Below, one piece after another: positions 46,814 to 56,314 of a DNA stretch of 64,000 nt. The notes under the pieces are model-generated. The model searched no databases. It had not been told where the DNA came from and was given only the letters and a program-made list of their open reading frames with translations. The position numbers and the translations under genes were made by a program. Each line of letters starts with the position of its first letter. Within the stretch, counting starts at the first letter, position 1. The DNA comes from Pseudovibrio japonicus (lineage in GTDB: Bacteria > Pseudomonadota > Alphaproteobacteria > Rhizobiales > Stappiaceae): positions 1 through 64,000 of the forward strand of contig NZ_BMXE01000009.1 in the NCBI RefSeq assembly GCF_014651595.1. Reading direction: 5' to 3'.

Positions 46814-47803
46814 ATGGTTTCCATGTCCTCTCACAAGCCCGAAGGCCCACTGGTTGCAACGCTCATTTATGACGGCCTGTGCACCTTCGAGTTCGGCCAG
46901 ACCTACGAGCTGTTCGGCTTGCCCAGACCGGAGTTTGGCAGCAACTGGTACAGATACGAGACGGTTGCTATTGAGGACGGCCCACTACGCGCAGCAGGCG
47001 GATTGGAGATCAAAGCCGAAAAGCAGCTGGAAGCACTGGAACGAGCAGACATCATTATCATCCCCGGCTGGCGTGGCATTGAAACGCCCGTTCCGGAAGA
47101 CCTGATCGTCGCCCTTTGCAAAGCCCACCAGCGCGGCGCACGTCTTGCCTCCATCTGCTCCGGAGCGTTTGTGTTGGCACAGGCAGGCCTGCTCAATGGC
47201 CGCACAGCCACCACCCACTGGCGTTACGCTCAGGCGCTGCAATCAGAGTTCCCCGCGATCAACGTGGAGGAGGACCGGCTCTACTCTGAAACCGACCGCG
47301 TATTCACCTCCGCTGGTAGCGCAGCAGGTATGGATCTGGCGCTCCATATCATCCGACAGGACTATGGCGCACAGATCGCCAACAGTGTCGCCAAACGACT
47401 AGTGGCACCGCCATTCAGAGAAGGAACACAAACCCAGTTTGCCGAGCAACCCGTGCCGGACCAAAGAGAAAGCAAACGCTTTGCATCACTGTTCGAAGAG
47501 TTGGAGAAAAAGCGTGCCTACACCATGTCGGTGCCGGAAATGGCCGAGTTGATGGGCATGAGCCAGCGCACCTTCATCCGCAAGTTCTCGAAGGTCACCG
47601 GGCAGGCGCCAGCTGAATGGCGACGCGCCAAGCAGCTGGAAACGGCAAAGCATCTGCTGGAGGCGGAAGAGACTATAGACATGGAAAAGCTCTCCCACCT
47701 CAGCGGCTTTGGATCAGCTGCTACCTTGCGTCACCATTTCAGAAGCAAGTACGGCACAACGCCGACAGCGTACAGACGCCAGTTCCAGACCCGTCAGTCT
47801 TGA
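46814..47803 (+). CDS. ftrA: GlxA/FtrA-type AraC transcriptional regulator
   Basis: The product has 329 residues from the ATG at 46814, with AGGA 7 nt upstream; an in-frame ATG at 46763 adds 17 residues. The N-terminal half is a DJ-1/PfpI-like domain with LASICSGAFVLAQAG (nucleophile-elbow cysteine). The C-terminal AraC domain has the two helix-turn-helix units MSVPEMAELMGMSQRTFIRK and DMEKLSHLSGFGSAATLRHH. The divergent rhodanese gene is a likely target. Confidence 0.85.
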   Translation: MVSMSSHKPEGPLVATLIYDGLCTFEFGQTYELFGLPRPEFGSNWYRYETVAIEDGPLRAAGGLEIKAEKQLEALERADIIIIPGWRGIETPVPEDLIVALCKAHQRGARLASICSGAFVLAQAGLLNGRTATTHWRYAQALQSEFPAINVEEDRLYSETDRVFTSAGSAAGMDLALHIIRQDYGAQIANSVAKRLVAPPFREGTQTQFAEQPVPDQRESKRFASLFEELEKKRAYTMSVPEMAELMGMSQRTFIRKFSKVTGQAPAEWRRAKQLETAKHLLEAEETIDMEKLSHLSGFGSAATLRHHFRSKYGTTPTAYRRQFQTRQS

Positions 47804-49011
47804 AGATAGGATGCGATGCCAAGAGCAGCAGAACGACCTGTTGCAAAAACAGCTTGCAGCAGATAGCCGCCCGTCGGTGCCTCCCAATCCAGCATCTCGC
47901 CCGCCACGAATACACCGGGTAACTTGGTAAGCATGTAATGCTCGTTGATCTCATCAAACGAAATACCGCCCGCGCTGGAGATGGCGCGGTCGATAGGCCG
48001 CGGCGCGGTCACCTGCAACGGCAAGGCCTTAATGAGCGCCGCCAACGCCTCTGGCTCTGCAGGTAGCGGACCAGCCTCGCGCATCAAAGCAATGGCAGCG
48101 GCTGGCAGACCCGTTGCTTTGCGCAAAAAGTTGCTCATGGATTGTTTGCCACGCGGACGCGCCAGCTTGGCAGTAAGCTTGTTAGCAGAAACATCCGGCT
48201 TCAGGTCAATCTCAATCTGCGTCGTGCCATTCGCAAGCACCGCATCGCGCAATTCAGCAGAAAGCGCATAGACAACACCGCCCTCAATGCCAGTGGCATC
48301 CAGCATGGCATCACCAACAACACGATTGCCTGCGTGTGAAACGGCAATCTTTTTCAGCGGCGTGCCCTTGAAGCGTTCTTTGAAGTGCTCGGAAAAAGAA
48401 ATCTCGAACCCGCAATTGGCAGGCAGCAGCTCCTTCACCCCAATCTGATGTTCACGCAAAATAGAAACCCACGACCCATCAGACCCAAGTTTCGCCCAGG
48501 ACCCACCGCCAAGTGCCAGCAGCACTGCATCAAACGCTTGGGACTGGATCGGCCCTTCACCTTCCTGAAGAAGCAGCGCGCCGTCCTCATCAAACCCATG
48601 CCAACGGGTGTTGGAGTGCAGCGTCACACCGTGCTGATCGAGCAGCCTCAACCATCTGCGCAAAAGAGGGGAGGCCTTAAAGCTCTTGGGGAACACCTTG
48701 CCACTCGATCCGGCAAAGGTCGGCTCATCCAATCCTGCGCTCCAGTCCTGCAGCGCTGCAGGCGGAAAGTCACGCACGGACTGCAGCAACTGCGCATGAG
48801 CAGGGCGGTAACGGCCAAGAAACGCCTCCAACGGCTCGCTGTGCGTCAGATTAAGACCACCAAGACCGGCCATCAAAAACTTGCGCGCAGGTGAAGGACG
48901 TTGATCAAACAAGCTCACAGACAATCCCGCTTCCGCCAGATGTTGAGCGGCAAATAGTCCAGCCGGACCTGCTCCGATGATTGCAACGCGCTTTGTCAAA
49001 GACCCATCCAT
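47794..49011 (-). CDS. HI0933-family (TIGR03862-like) flavoprotein
   Basis: The product has 405 residues from the ATG at 49011. FAD motif VAIIGAGPAGLFAAQHL, KFLMAGLGGLNLTHSE (the equivalent of the GGGRCNxTN signature in this branch), LGGGSWAKLGSDGSW, and FVAGEMLDWEAPTGGYLLQA at the C-terminus. It is a distant paralogue of the yhiN product in the same window. Function unknown. Its end overlaps the ftrA 3' end by 10 bp in convergent orientation. Confidence 0.88.
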   Translation of the reverse strand: MDGSLTKRVAIIGAGPAGLFAAQHLAEAGLSVSLFDQRPSPARKFLMAGLGGLNLTHSEPLEAFLGRYRPAHAQLLQSVRDFPPAALQDWSAGLDEPTFAGSSGKVFPKSFKASPLLRRWLRLLDQHGVTLHSNTRWHGFDEDGALLLQEGEGPIQSQAFDAVLLALGGGSWAKLGSDGSWVSILREHQIGVKELLPANCGFEISFSEHFKERFKGTPLKKIAVSHAGNRVVGDAMLDATGIEGGVVYALSAELRDAVLANGTTQIEIDLKPDVSANKLTAKLARPRGKQSMSNFLRKATGLPAAAIALMREAGPLPAEPEALAALIKALPLQVTAPRPIDRAISSAGGISFDEINEHYMLTKLPGVFVAGEMLDWEAPTGGYLLQAVFATGRSAALGIASYLQD

Positions 49012-49211
49012 TCTGCTCAAGACCGCTGAGGCTCCTATCAGCCACAACCGCAGCTCTAATGCATTTGTTTTTCGCCAAATACAAGCGTCAAGCGCGACCT
49101 CTCACACAGATGTAGGAAAGCAAGATCACTCGGAGAATACCTCCTTAAAGAAACGCCCCCAAATTTGGCAGGAAGACTTTTAAGGAATGTACAGCCCCCG
49201 CACTTCCAGCT

Positions 49212-50372
49212 TTGCTGGATGCAAACACTATACTGGGGGCCGCTTTGAGAACTGCAATTGTAATGCCGCGTAACATGCACTTTTGCCAGTCTCGGGCCAC
49301 ATCAATCGACCTGTGCGCTCACGAGCTGGCCCTGCACAGCCAGAACAAAAGAAACCTGCGCATCTTTGCTGGCGGTGAGGAGGATCTGTTTGATGATGTT
49401 GATGTTCTTCCTGTAACTGCACCGGGCGGAAAACCGAGCCCCGCCAAATTCTACGATCCTTTGTCAGAGTTCGGACCGCACCTGATCGTGGTGCACCAGC
49501 ATCTTGAAACCGCATTTCAGATCATCAACGACTTTCCCGGCACACCCGTTGTCCTGCATCGCCACGGCAGGTTTGAGCGCAACAGCGCCTACAAGCGTTG
49601 GAAGTACACCCGCAAAATGAATCGCCTCGCTGGCATCATCTGGGTCGGCGAAGATGCCCGCAATAACTTCTGTGAGAACTTCACCGGCGTAAGGGCGCGC
49701 AGCGTGGTTGTCCCGAACGGAATTGATTGCGAGATGTGGGCGCCAGCCCCCAAGGAGAACGCGGTAATCTACGTGGGCAGAGCCCGCGAAGACAAAGGCG
49801 TCTTTGACCTGGCCCAGGCCTGGCTCGCGTGTGCCGACCGACTGGAGCGTGCAGGCTGGAAATTGAACCTTGTCCTGGCCGTTACAGACGAAGGCGAACG
49901 CTCAACGGAAAACGCACTTCGCCAAATGCTTTCAAGCCGTGCGGACAGCGTGTCCATTGAATCCAATCTCAGCGCGCCTGATGTTCAGGAAAGGGTCGCC
50001 AGATCATCCATTGCCGTGGTGCCCTCCATTGTGGCCGAAGGATTTGGCCGCACCGCCATTGAAGCCATGAGCTGCGGCGCCGCTGTCATCACCACACACT
50101 CCGGCGGCCTATGGGAGGCGGTAGGGGAAACCGGCAAGGTGATCAATCCAAGAGCCCCCAAAGAGATCGCAACAGCGCTCCTCGATCTCGCAGACAATCT
50201 ACCGCTACGTCAGGATATGGCAAAGGCCGGGCGCGAAAGGGTGCTCCGCCTCTTTAACATCCAGCAGATCGCAGAAAACTACGATGATGCGCTCATGAGC
50301 CTCTGGGATGACTTCGTCAGCGGCTCTCACAAAATACAGGGAATGATCGACCACATGCTGGTCTCTGAGTGA
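49212..50372 (+). CDS. Glycosyltransferase family 4 protein
   Basis: The product is 386 residues or slightly fewer if an internal ATG (49263) is used. The GT-B fold shows VVPNGIDCEMW, VIYVGRAREDKGV, and the C-terminal donor-site block SIVAEGFGRTAIEAMSCGAAVIT with EGFGRTAIEA as the E-x7-E motif. It probably transfers a sugar onto lipopolysaccharide or another surface glycan; two GT2 genes nearby support a surface-glycan locus. Confidence 0.88.
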   Translation: MLDANTILGAALRTAIVMPRNMHFCQSRATSIDLCAHELALHSQNKRNLRIFAGGEEDLFDDVDVLPVTAPGGKPSPAKFYDPLSEFGPHLIVVHQHLETAFQIINDFPGTPVVLHRHGRFERNSAYKRWKYTRKMNRLAGIIWVGEDARNNFCENFTGVRARSVVVPNGIDCEMWAPAPKENAVIYVGRAREDKGVFDLAQAWLACADRLERAGWKLNLVLAVTDEGERSTENALRQMLSSRADSVSIESNLSAPDVQERVARSSIAVVPSIVAEGFGRTAIEAMSCGAAVITTHSGGLWEAVGETGKVINPRAPKEIATALLDLADNLPLRQDMAKAGRERVLRLFNIQQIAENYDDALMSLWDDFVSGSHKIQGMIDHMLVSE

Positions 50373-50488
50373 GGCCCGAGCGGAGCAAAGATCTGCACCG
50401 CCGGTTAGCCTGCTGGAGACAGTGCCCCAGCTCAAATGAGGCCACTCAGACAAGACAGGTAAGATGGATAACTTAGGAGAAGAAGGAA

Positions 50489-50926
50489 ATGCATCCCGAC
50501 CACATGACAGTAGTTGTCCGTGACTTGAATGAGGCCCGTTCCTTCTTCTCCCTCCTCAATTTTGAGGTCGCAAAGGCGCTGGTGATTTCCGGCCCCGTCC
50601 TCTCCAACTACATGAATATTCCAGATCTGGAGGCCGATCACATCACGCTGGTTTTGAAAGGGCACACCCCACGCTTCGAGATCCAGCTGCTGCACTATCG
50701 CAACCCGCAGCCCCATGTCGAACCACACCCCGAAAACCTATGCAGGACGGGCTACAACCACCTGTGTTTTGCAGTCAAAGATCTCGACCAGATACTGGCC
50801 AAACTTCAGGCCGCCGGATTTAAAGCCCGCTCGGATGTGATGGAGTTCAATGACAGAAAGCTGGTGTTCATATCCGGTCCCGAACAAATCACCATTGAGC
50901 TGGCTCAGTGGACCAAGCCAACCTAA
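50489..50926 (+). CDS. VOC (glyoxalase/bleomycin-resistance) family protein
   Basis: The protein has 145 residues with GGAG-rich leader GGAGAAGAAGGAA before the ATG. Two beta-alpha-beta-beta-beta repeats: HMTVVVRDLNEARSFFSLLN and HLCFAVKDLDQILAKLQAAG, with candidate metal ligands His5, Glu (FEIQLLH) and His in NHLCF and Glu in TIELAQW. Substrate unknown. Confidence 0.85.
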   Translation: MHPDHMTVVVRDLNEARSFFSLLNFEVAKALVISGPVLSNYMNIPDLEADHITLVLKGHTPRFEIQLLHYRNPQPHVEPHPENLCRTGYNHLCFAVKDLDQILAKLQAAGFKARSDVMEFNDRKLVFISGPEQITIELAQWTKPT

Positions 50927-51094
50927 AGCGCAAGTCTGAAGAGGCGCATCCCTCGGACAGGATGCTCCGCTGGACCACGCAAGTTGTCGAAGTATTGTGA
51001 TAGCAGCCTCGCACCAGTAGGGTCTGGGCTGCAACAGAAATTGGATTTGCAAAATGTAACCTTACGTAGTTACAATTAAAGACAAGGGGGAGTC

Positions 51095-52363
51095 ATGCTT
51101 CACAAGAAATTGCTATTCTTTTTGTCTCTGTTTGCTTTGCTTTTCTTATTGTCTGTTTTCGCTTTTATTGGCTGGGACAAGGTGGCAGGTTCGCAAACTC
51201 TTGAAGAATGCCGACATGATCCTGTGGGGAAAAATAAAGAGAACCTATCCTCCTGCATCGAATTAGCGAATGCAACTGGTGATAGTCGTCTTCACTTTCG
51301 TCTAGGTGTGGCATTTGCCAATGGCGAAGGCGTAGAGCAGGATTATGTGAAGGCACTTGAATGGTATCGCAAACCAGCAGCACAGGGCTCTTCTGGCGCA
51401 CAGTACAATATTGGTGTTATGCATCACAACGGCCAAGGGGTGCAACAGGATTACGCCAAAGCGCTTGAGTGGTTTACCCAAGCAGCCACGCAAGGACATC
51501 CTAAAGCGCAATATCACATAGGTTTTATGCATTACAATGGCCAGGGGATGCCTCAGGACTACGCCAAAGCCTACGAATGGTTTAGCCAGGCAGCCGCGAA
51601 TGACTTGGGGCGTGCTCAAAATTATTTGGGTACTATGTATTCTTATGGCCAAGGAGTCCCGCAGGATTACGCCAAAGCGCACGAATGGTATCGTAAAGCG
51701 GCACTCAATCATAATCCGAAAGCGCAAAATAGTTTAGGTCTAATGTATCTAAACGGTGTTGGAGTGCAAAAGGATTATGCAGAAGCATTTGAGTGGTTTA
51801 GCAGGGGCGCCGAACTTGGTGATAGTGAAGCCCAGAGCAACTTAGGCGCCATGTACGAAAAGGGCAATGGGGTGCGCCAAGACTACGCCAAAGCGTTCGA
51901 ATGGTACCAGAAGGCTGCGCTAAACGGGGTACATATGGCACAGCATAATCTGGGATTACTTTACGTAAAGGGTGAAGGAGTAGCGCAAGACTACACCAAA
52001 GCGTTTGAGTGGTTTGGGAAAGCTGTACGAAATGGTTCCTATGTGGCGCAGAACAGCTTGGGTTTGATGTATGTAAACGGTGCTGGAGTGCAAAAGGATA
52101 CTGCGGAAGCGTTTGAGTGGTTTAGCAGGGGTGCCGAACTTGGTGATAGTGATGCTCAGAATAATTTAGCCGTAATGTATCTATTGGGTGATGGGATACC
52201 GAAAGATTTTGTGAGAGCCTACATGTGGCATAGCCTTGCTGCAAACCAAGGTAATCAACTGGCGCTAAGAAATCGCACCGAAATCATGAAGCGTCTCACC
52301 CCCGAACAAATCACTGAAGGGCAACGAATGGCGCGTGAGTGGATCGAAGCCCACAGTGATTAG
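51095..52363 (+). CDS. Sel1-repeat protein, membrane-anchored
   Basis: The protein has 422 residues. A hydrophobic N-terminal segment (LLFFLSLFALLFLLSVFAFI) anchors or exports it. About nine Sel1-like repeats of 36 residues follow (pattern AQYNIGVMHHNGQGVQQDYA ... KALEWF). Such solenoids mediate protein contacts. Two repeats (LNGVGVQKDYAEAFEWFSRG and VNGAGVQKDTAEAFEWFSRG regions) are almost identical at DNA level, pointing to internal duplication. No partner is evident. Confidence 0.88.
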   Translation: MLHKKLLFFLSLFALLFLLSVFAFIGWDKVAGSQTLEECRHDPVGKNKENLSSCIELANATGDSRLHFRLGVAFANGEGVEQDYVKALEWYRKPAAQGSSGAQYNIGVMHHNGQGVQQDYAKALEWFTQAATQGHPKAQYHIGFMHYNGQGMPQDYAKAYEWFSQAAANDLGRAQNYLGTMYSYGQGVPQDYAKAHEWYRKAALNHNPKAQNSLGLMYLNGVGVQKDYAEAFEWFSRGAELGDSEAQSNLGAMYEKGNGVRQDYAKAFEWYQKAALNGVHMAQHNLGLLYVKGEGVAQDYTKAFEWFGKAVRNGSYVAQNSLGLMYVNGAGVQKDTAEAFEWFSRGAELGDSDAQNNLAVMYLLGDGIPKDFVRAYMWHSLAANQGNQLALRNRTEIMKRLTPEQITEGQRMAREWIEAHSD

Positions 52364-52423
52364 AAACTAAGTCGCCTAAAGGTCATACAAGTACAACCCA
52401 CTCAGGCACAGTGAGCACAGCCT

Positions 52424-53386
52424 TCACACCAGCAGTGCCTTGGCCGCTTCCTTGTAGTTGCGCGCCTTTGCGTTTTGAGCGAAGAGCAAGCCCTTTAGGC
52501 GCTCCATCCCCGCATTGCTTTTTTTGATCCGGTGAGCCACATGCCGCGCCACTTTGGGAGAGAGAAACGTAAACCCGCGCTGCTTGATTTCCGCGCGCAA
52601 AGCATGTCCCAAGTCGGTCGCCAGCGTCTCCTTTGTGAACGCGGGCTCCTCCTCACCATGAAAGCGAGCGATAGCCGCGAGCAGTGCCATATCAGCAACC
52701 AGCCGGTAAGGACGCCCGATGCTGGCCGTCACTTGGCCGGGATGCAGCCGATACCGCACAAGCCGCTCATTGAGAGCGCCAATCTTCCCAACCTCCAGCA
52801 AACGCAGATAAAGGTCATAGTCTTCGGCACCATCAAATTGCGATCGATACCCGCCGACCGCCGTCACTATATCACGGCGAAACATAATGGTCGGATGGTG
52901 CAGGCAGCATTTCTCATAAAGACGTTTACGGATCTCCACCGAACTCTTCGGGCACTCCATCTGGTCAATGACCTGCCCGTCCGCATCAATCACCGAAACC
53001 TCTGTCCCGCACAGAAGCCAATCAGGATTGCGGTCCATAATCCGCAACTGCCGCTCCAACCGCAGCGGCTCTGAAAGATCATCCGCATCAAGGCGCGCCA
53101 CCAACGGGCTTTGAATGGCAGCAAGACCCAGATTAAGCGCAGCAGAAATTCCTTTCCCCGGACCCTGCAGAATCTGGAAGCGGCCTTTAGGAAAGTACTC
53201 CACAAAATGCTCGCCGATCGCCCGCGTATCATCGCTGGACGCATCATCCACCAGCACAACGGCAAAGTCTTTGAAGCTCTGCGCTCGCAGACTGCTCAGC
53301 GTCTCCCAAAGAGTGTTTGCGGCGTTACGCGCGGGGATCAACACGCTTACAAGCGGGGGAGGGTCCTGCATCTGCTGTCCAGCCAT
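52424..53386 (-). CDS. Glycosyltransferase family 2 protein
   Basis: The protein has 320 residues. GT-A fold with SVLIPARNAANTLWETLSSL, VVLVDDASSDDT and VARLDADDLSEPLRLERQL (DxD metal motif DADD), then HPTIMFRRDIVTAVGGYRSQ and DGAEDYDLYLRL. It probably extends a surface polysaccharide. The neighbouring GT2 gene reads the same way. Confidence 0.88.
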   Translation of the reverse strand: MAGQQMQDPPPLVSVLIPARNAANTLWETLSSLRAQSFKDFAVVLVDDASSDDTRAIGEHFVEYFPKGRFQILQGPGKGISAALNLGLAAIQSPLVARLDADDLSEPLRLERQLRIMDRNPDWLLCGTEVSVIDADGQVIDQMECPKSSVEIRKRLYEKCCLHHPTIMFRRDIVTAVGGYRSQFDGAEDYDLYLRLLEVGKIGALNERLVRYRLHPGQVTASIGRPYRLVADMALLAAIARFHGEEEPAFTKETLATDLGHALRAEIKQRGFTFLSPKVARHVAHRIKKSNAGMERLKGLLFAQNAKARNYKEAAKALLV

Positions 53387-53504
53387 CTAACCAGTCACCT
53401 GTCTGCCAACACTAGTCACCATCAAAGTAGGATGGCAATCCGCGCTAAGCCTCTGTCTATCCCGTATTTACTGCGAATACGGCATCACCGGACGCACCGT
53501 GGCC

Positions 53505-54419
53505 TCACCCATTATCCCGGCGCATAGCAGCTGGATCCTCCTTGGACTTGCCAGCTTTTGCCATCAGATCCGCCTCAATGGATTTCGCCACCCGCAAATA
53601 CCGGCCCACCGCATAGTTGGTGGAGGCAATCAAGCCCCACCAGCCATAACGGCAGTAGCCTCGCATCACATATCCCTTCAGGAAGGCAAGGGGGAACTCA
53701 TAGAGCAGCCGGGACCGTGAAAGCCTGCGGCCCCGCCCATGCATCTCTCGCACCTGCATGGAGGAATAACGGTTCATCTTCTCAAAGTGGAACGTAATGC
53801 TGGGAATGCTGCGGTGGTCCATATGCCCCTTCAGCATGCCCACGCGGGCATCACTGGGAGGGCGAACCGTATCGTGCACCGCGTTGGCAGCAAACCGCCC
53901 AACGCTCCTGCGATAAAGCCGGATTTGTTTATGCGAATAAGCGTGCTTTGCCGCAGTGCTCTCATGCGGCCACACATCACAAATATCGACTTCCCAAAAA
54001 TCGTTCTGCATCAAAACAGAGGTCTGGAATAATCCAAGAATCTCGTCGCGCAGCGCAGGGGTCACCACCTCGTCCGCATCAATGTTCAGGATCCAGTCAT
54101 TCCGGCATTGGTCTTCCCCAAACCGCTTTTGCAGGCCGTATCCGTTCCAGTCATGATGCAGCACACGCGCACCCATGCGCTGGGCAAGCGTAACAGTCCG
54201 GTCCGTGGACCCGCTATCAATCACAATGACTTCATCAGCCCAATGAATGCAGCTGGCAATTGTCCGTCCGATCCGGTCTTCCTCATCCTTTGCAATGATG
54301 AAAACCGAGAGCGGGATGCGGGGTTTCTCGGAGCGGCCATCAGCAGCGAGCGCCCCCTGTCGGGCACGCTTTTCTGCAATGTCGATGATTTTGCTCTGGG
54401 TGGAGATATCGGGCCTCAA
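53505..54419 (-). CDS. Glycosyltransferase family 2 protein (WaaE/KdtX-like)
   Basis: The protein has 304 residues. LSVFIIAKDEEDRIGRTIAS, VIVIDSGSTDRTVTLAQ, QKRFGEDQCRNDWILNIDAD (DxD) and a C-terminal amphipathic part match the WaaE/KdtX lipopolysaccharide core beta-glucosyltransferase group. A charged N-terminal extension of about 40 residues precedes the catalytic domain. Likely lipopolysaccharide core synthesis; acceptor unknown. Confidence 0.88.
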   Translation of the reverse strand: MRPDISTQSKIIDIAEKRARQGALAADGRSEKPRIPLSVFIIAKDEEDRIGRTIASCIHWADEVIVIDSGSTDRTVTLAQRMGARVLHHDWNGYGLQKRFGEDQCRNDWILNIDADEVVTPALRDEILGLFQTSVLMQNDFWEVDICDVWPHESTAAKHAYSHKQIRLYRRSVGRFAANAVHDTVRPPSDARVGMLKGHMDHRSIPSITFHFEKMNRYSSMQVREMHGRGRRLSRSRLLYEFPLAFLKGYVMRGYCRYGWWGLIASTNYAVGRYLRVAKSIEADLMAKAGKSKEDPAAMRRDNG

Positions 54420-54779
54420 ACTCTTGGATTACGCTAAGTAATCTACAGTTTACTCCCCAAGGCACATTCCGATATTCGCTCAATATGAAGGACTGTTTTT
54501 GCCTAATTGAAACCAGTCAGTATCAATTAAGGGATCGAGCAGCGGGCAGGGCACAATGGCCCTGAACAGCTGGTAAAACCCATCAGCTACTCGTCTGCTT
54601 AAGCAAGAAATCACGCGCACCGCCACGAAACCTAGCACAAAGTCCTTCGGATAGCTCCGCTCACTACAACTTCCGTATGATTGCATCCGGCGCCGAGGGG
54701 TGAAACGATCTGCGCAAATTTGAGAGCCGGGTTTGAGGCGAGACTTACGGCACCACATCAAGTCCTTTGGGAGAAGAAC

Positions 54780-55943
54780 ATGGCCGCAATTATTGGTTGG
54801 GCACACACACCATTTGGAAAACTGGCAGATGAGACCGTCGAGACTCTCGTAACAAAAGTTGCCAAGCAAGCGATTGAGGATGCAGGTCTCGCCGCAGAAG
54901 ATATCGACGAGATTGTGCTGGGTCACTTCAACGCCGGTTTCTCCAAGCAGGACTTCACCGCAAGCCTCGTGCTGCAGGCCGACGATAAGCTGCGCTTCAA
55001 GCCAACCACCCGCGTTGAAAATGCATGTGCAACAGGCTCGGCAGCGGTTCATCAGGGCGTAAAATCCATCAAGGCAGGTGACGCCAAGTTCGTGCTTGTT
55101 GTTGGCGTAGAGCAGATGACCACCACACCAGGTCCGGAAATCGGCGCCAACCTGCTCAAAGCTTCCTACCTGCCTGAAGATGGCGACACACCTGCTGGTT
55201 TCGCTGGCGTCTTCGGCAAAATCGCAGGCATGTACTTCCAGAAGCATGGCGACCAGAGTGAAGCGCTGGCCCACATCGCGGCGAAGAACCACAAGAACGG
55301 CGTCGACAACCCATACGCACAGATGCGCAAGGACCTCGGTGTGGAGTTTTGTCTCAATGAGAGCGATAAGAACCCGTTCGTGGCTGGCCCGCTTAAGCGC
55401 ACCGACTGCTCGCTCGTGTCTGATGGCGCAGCAGCGATTGTCCTCACCGACACCACAACAGCGCTTTCCGCGAAAAAGGCCGTTGCCTTCCGCGGCATGG
55501 GACATGCGCAGGACTTCCTGCCAATGTCCAAACGCGACATCCTCAAGTTCGAAGGCTGCACTGAAGCGTGGAAGCGCGCACTCTCCATGGCCAACATCAG
55601 CATTGAAGACCTGTCCTTCGTAGAAACCCACGACTGCTTCACCATCGCAGAGCTGATCGAGTACGAAGCCATGGGTCTTGTACCAGAAGGGCAGGGCGCA
55701 AAAGCTATTCTGGAAGGCTGGACCCAGAAGGACGGCAAGCTGCCGGTCAACCCGTCCGGCGGCCTGAAAGCCAAAGGCCACCCAATCGGCGCAACCGGTG
55801 TTTCCATGCACGTCCTCACATCCATGCAGCTGGTGGGCGAAGCGGGCGGCATTCAGGTAGAAGGCGCAGAACTCGGCGGCATCTTCAACATGGGCGGCGC
55901 CGCCGTCGCCAACTACGTCTCCGTCATGCAGCGCTTGAAGTAA
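54780..55943 (+). CDS. Thiolase (acetyl-CoA acetyltransferase family, SCP2-type)
   Basis: The product has 387 residues from the ATG at 54780, preceded by GGGAGAAG; a start at 54681 adds 33 unrelated residues. VENACATGSAAVHQGV holds the nucleophilic cysteine, FVETHDCFTIAELIEYEAMG the HDCF block typical of SCP2-type thiolases, and NPSGGLKAKGHPIGATG the His motif. The classic second cysteine motif (CxG) is replaced (GGAAVANYV), as in the SCP2/unclassified thiolases. It is expected to cleave or form acyl-CoA; pathway unknown. Confidence 0.9.
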   Translation: MAAIIGWAHTPFGKLADETVETLVTKVAKQAIEDAGLAAEDIDEIVLGHFNAGFSKQDFTASLVLQADDKLRFKPTTRVENACATGSAAVHQGVKSIKAGDAKFVLVVGVEQMTTTPGPEIGANLLKASYLPEDGDTPAGFAGVFGKIAGMYFQKHGDQSEALAHIAAKNHKNGVDNPYAQMRKDLGVEFCLNESDKNPFVAGPLKRTDCSLVSDGAAAIVLTDTTTALSAKKAVAFRGMGHAQDFLPMSKRDILKFEGCTEAWKRALSMANISIEDLSFVETHDCFTIAELIEYEAMGLVPEGQGAKAILEGWTQKDGKLPVNPSGGLKAKGHPIGATGVSMHVLTSMQLVGEAGGIQVEGAELGGIFNMGGAAVANYVSVMQRLK

Positions 55944-55972
55944 GCGCCGCTAGAGATATCGATAAACGCATG

Positions 55973-55999
55973 AAAGCCCCGTTTGCTCGGGGCTTTTGT
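55973..55999 (+). terminator. Terminator of the thiolase gene
   Basis: A 9-bp stem AAAGCCCCG / CGGGGCTTT with a 6-nt loop (55973-55996), followed by TTGTGTTTT. Confidence 0.92.
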
Positions 56000-56314
56000 G
56001 TTTTATGGAAAGCAACATGGAAATGTGGGAGAGCAACAAACTGTTTTACCGAAAGCCCTGAGCTGACCATTCATCCGCGCATAGGCATTTGCGGGTGATG
56101 CATGGCGATTAGTGACCATACCGGACAGTCAACCCTGACAGGCAAATTCTCGGTCAGGGCGAGGGCTCGACTTTAGATCGGTCCTCTACAATGCTGACAA
56201 AATTGGTGTGCGCAACAGGTTTACTGCACCTTGCGCTCGCCGGGACATGATCACGACCACTCTTTGCAACGGGCCACTCAGCGGGAACAAATCCAGCTTG
56301 GTGACATTCTTGAG
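56000..56314. other. Gene-free stretch
   Basis: No supported gene between thiolase and lactate permease; no hairpin was seen behind the permease gene. Confidence 0.4.
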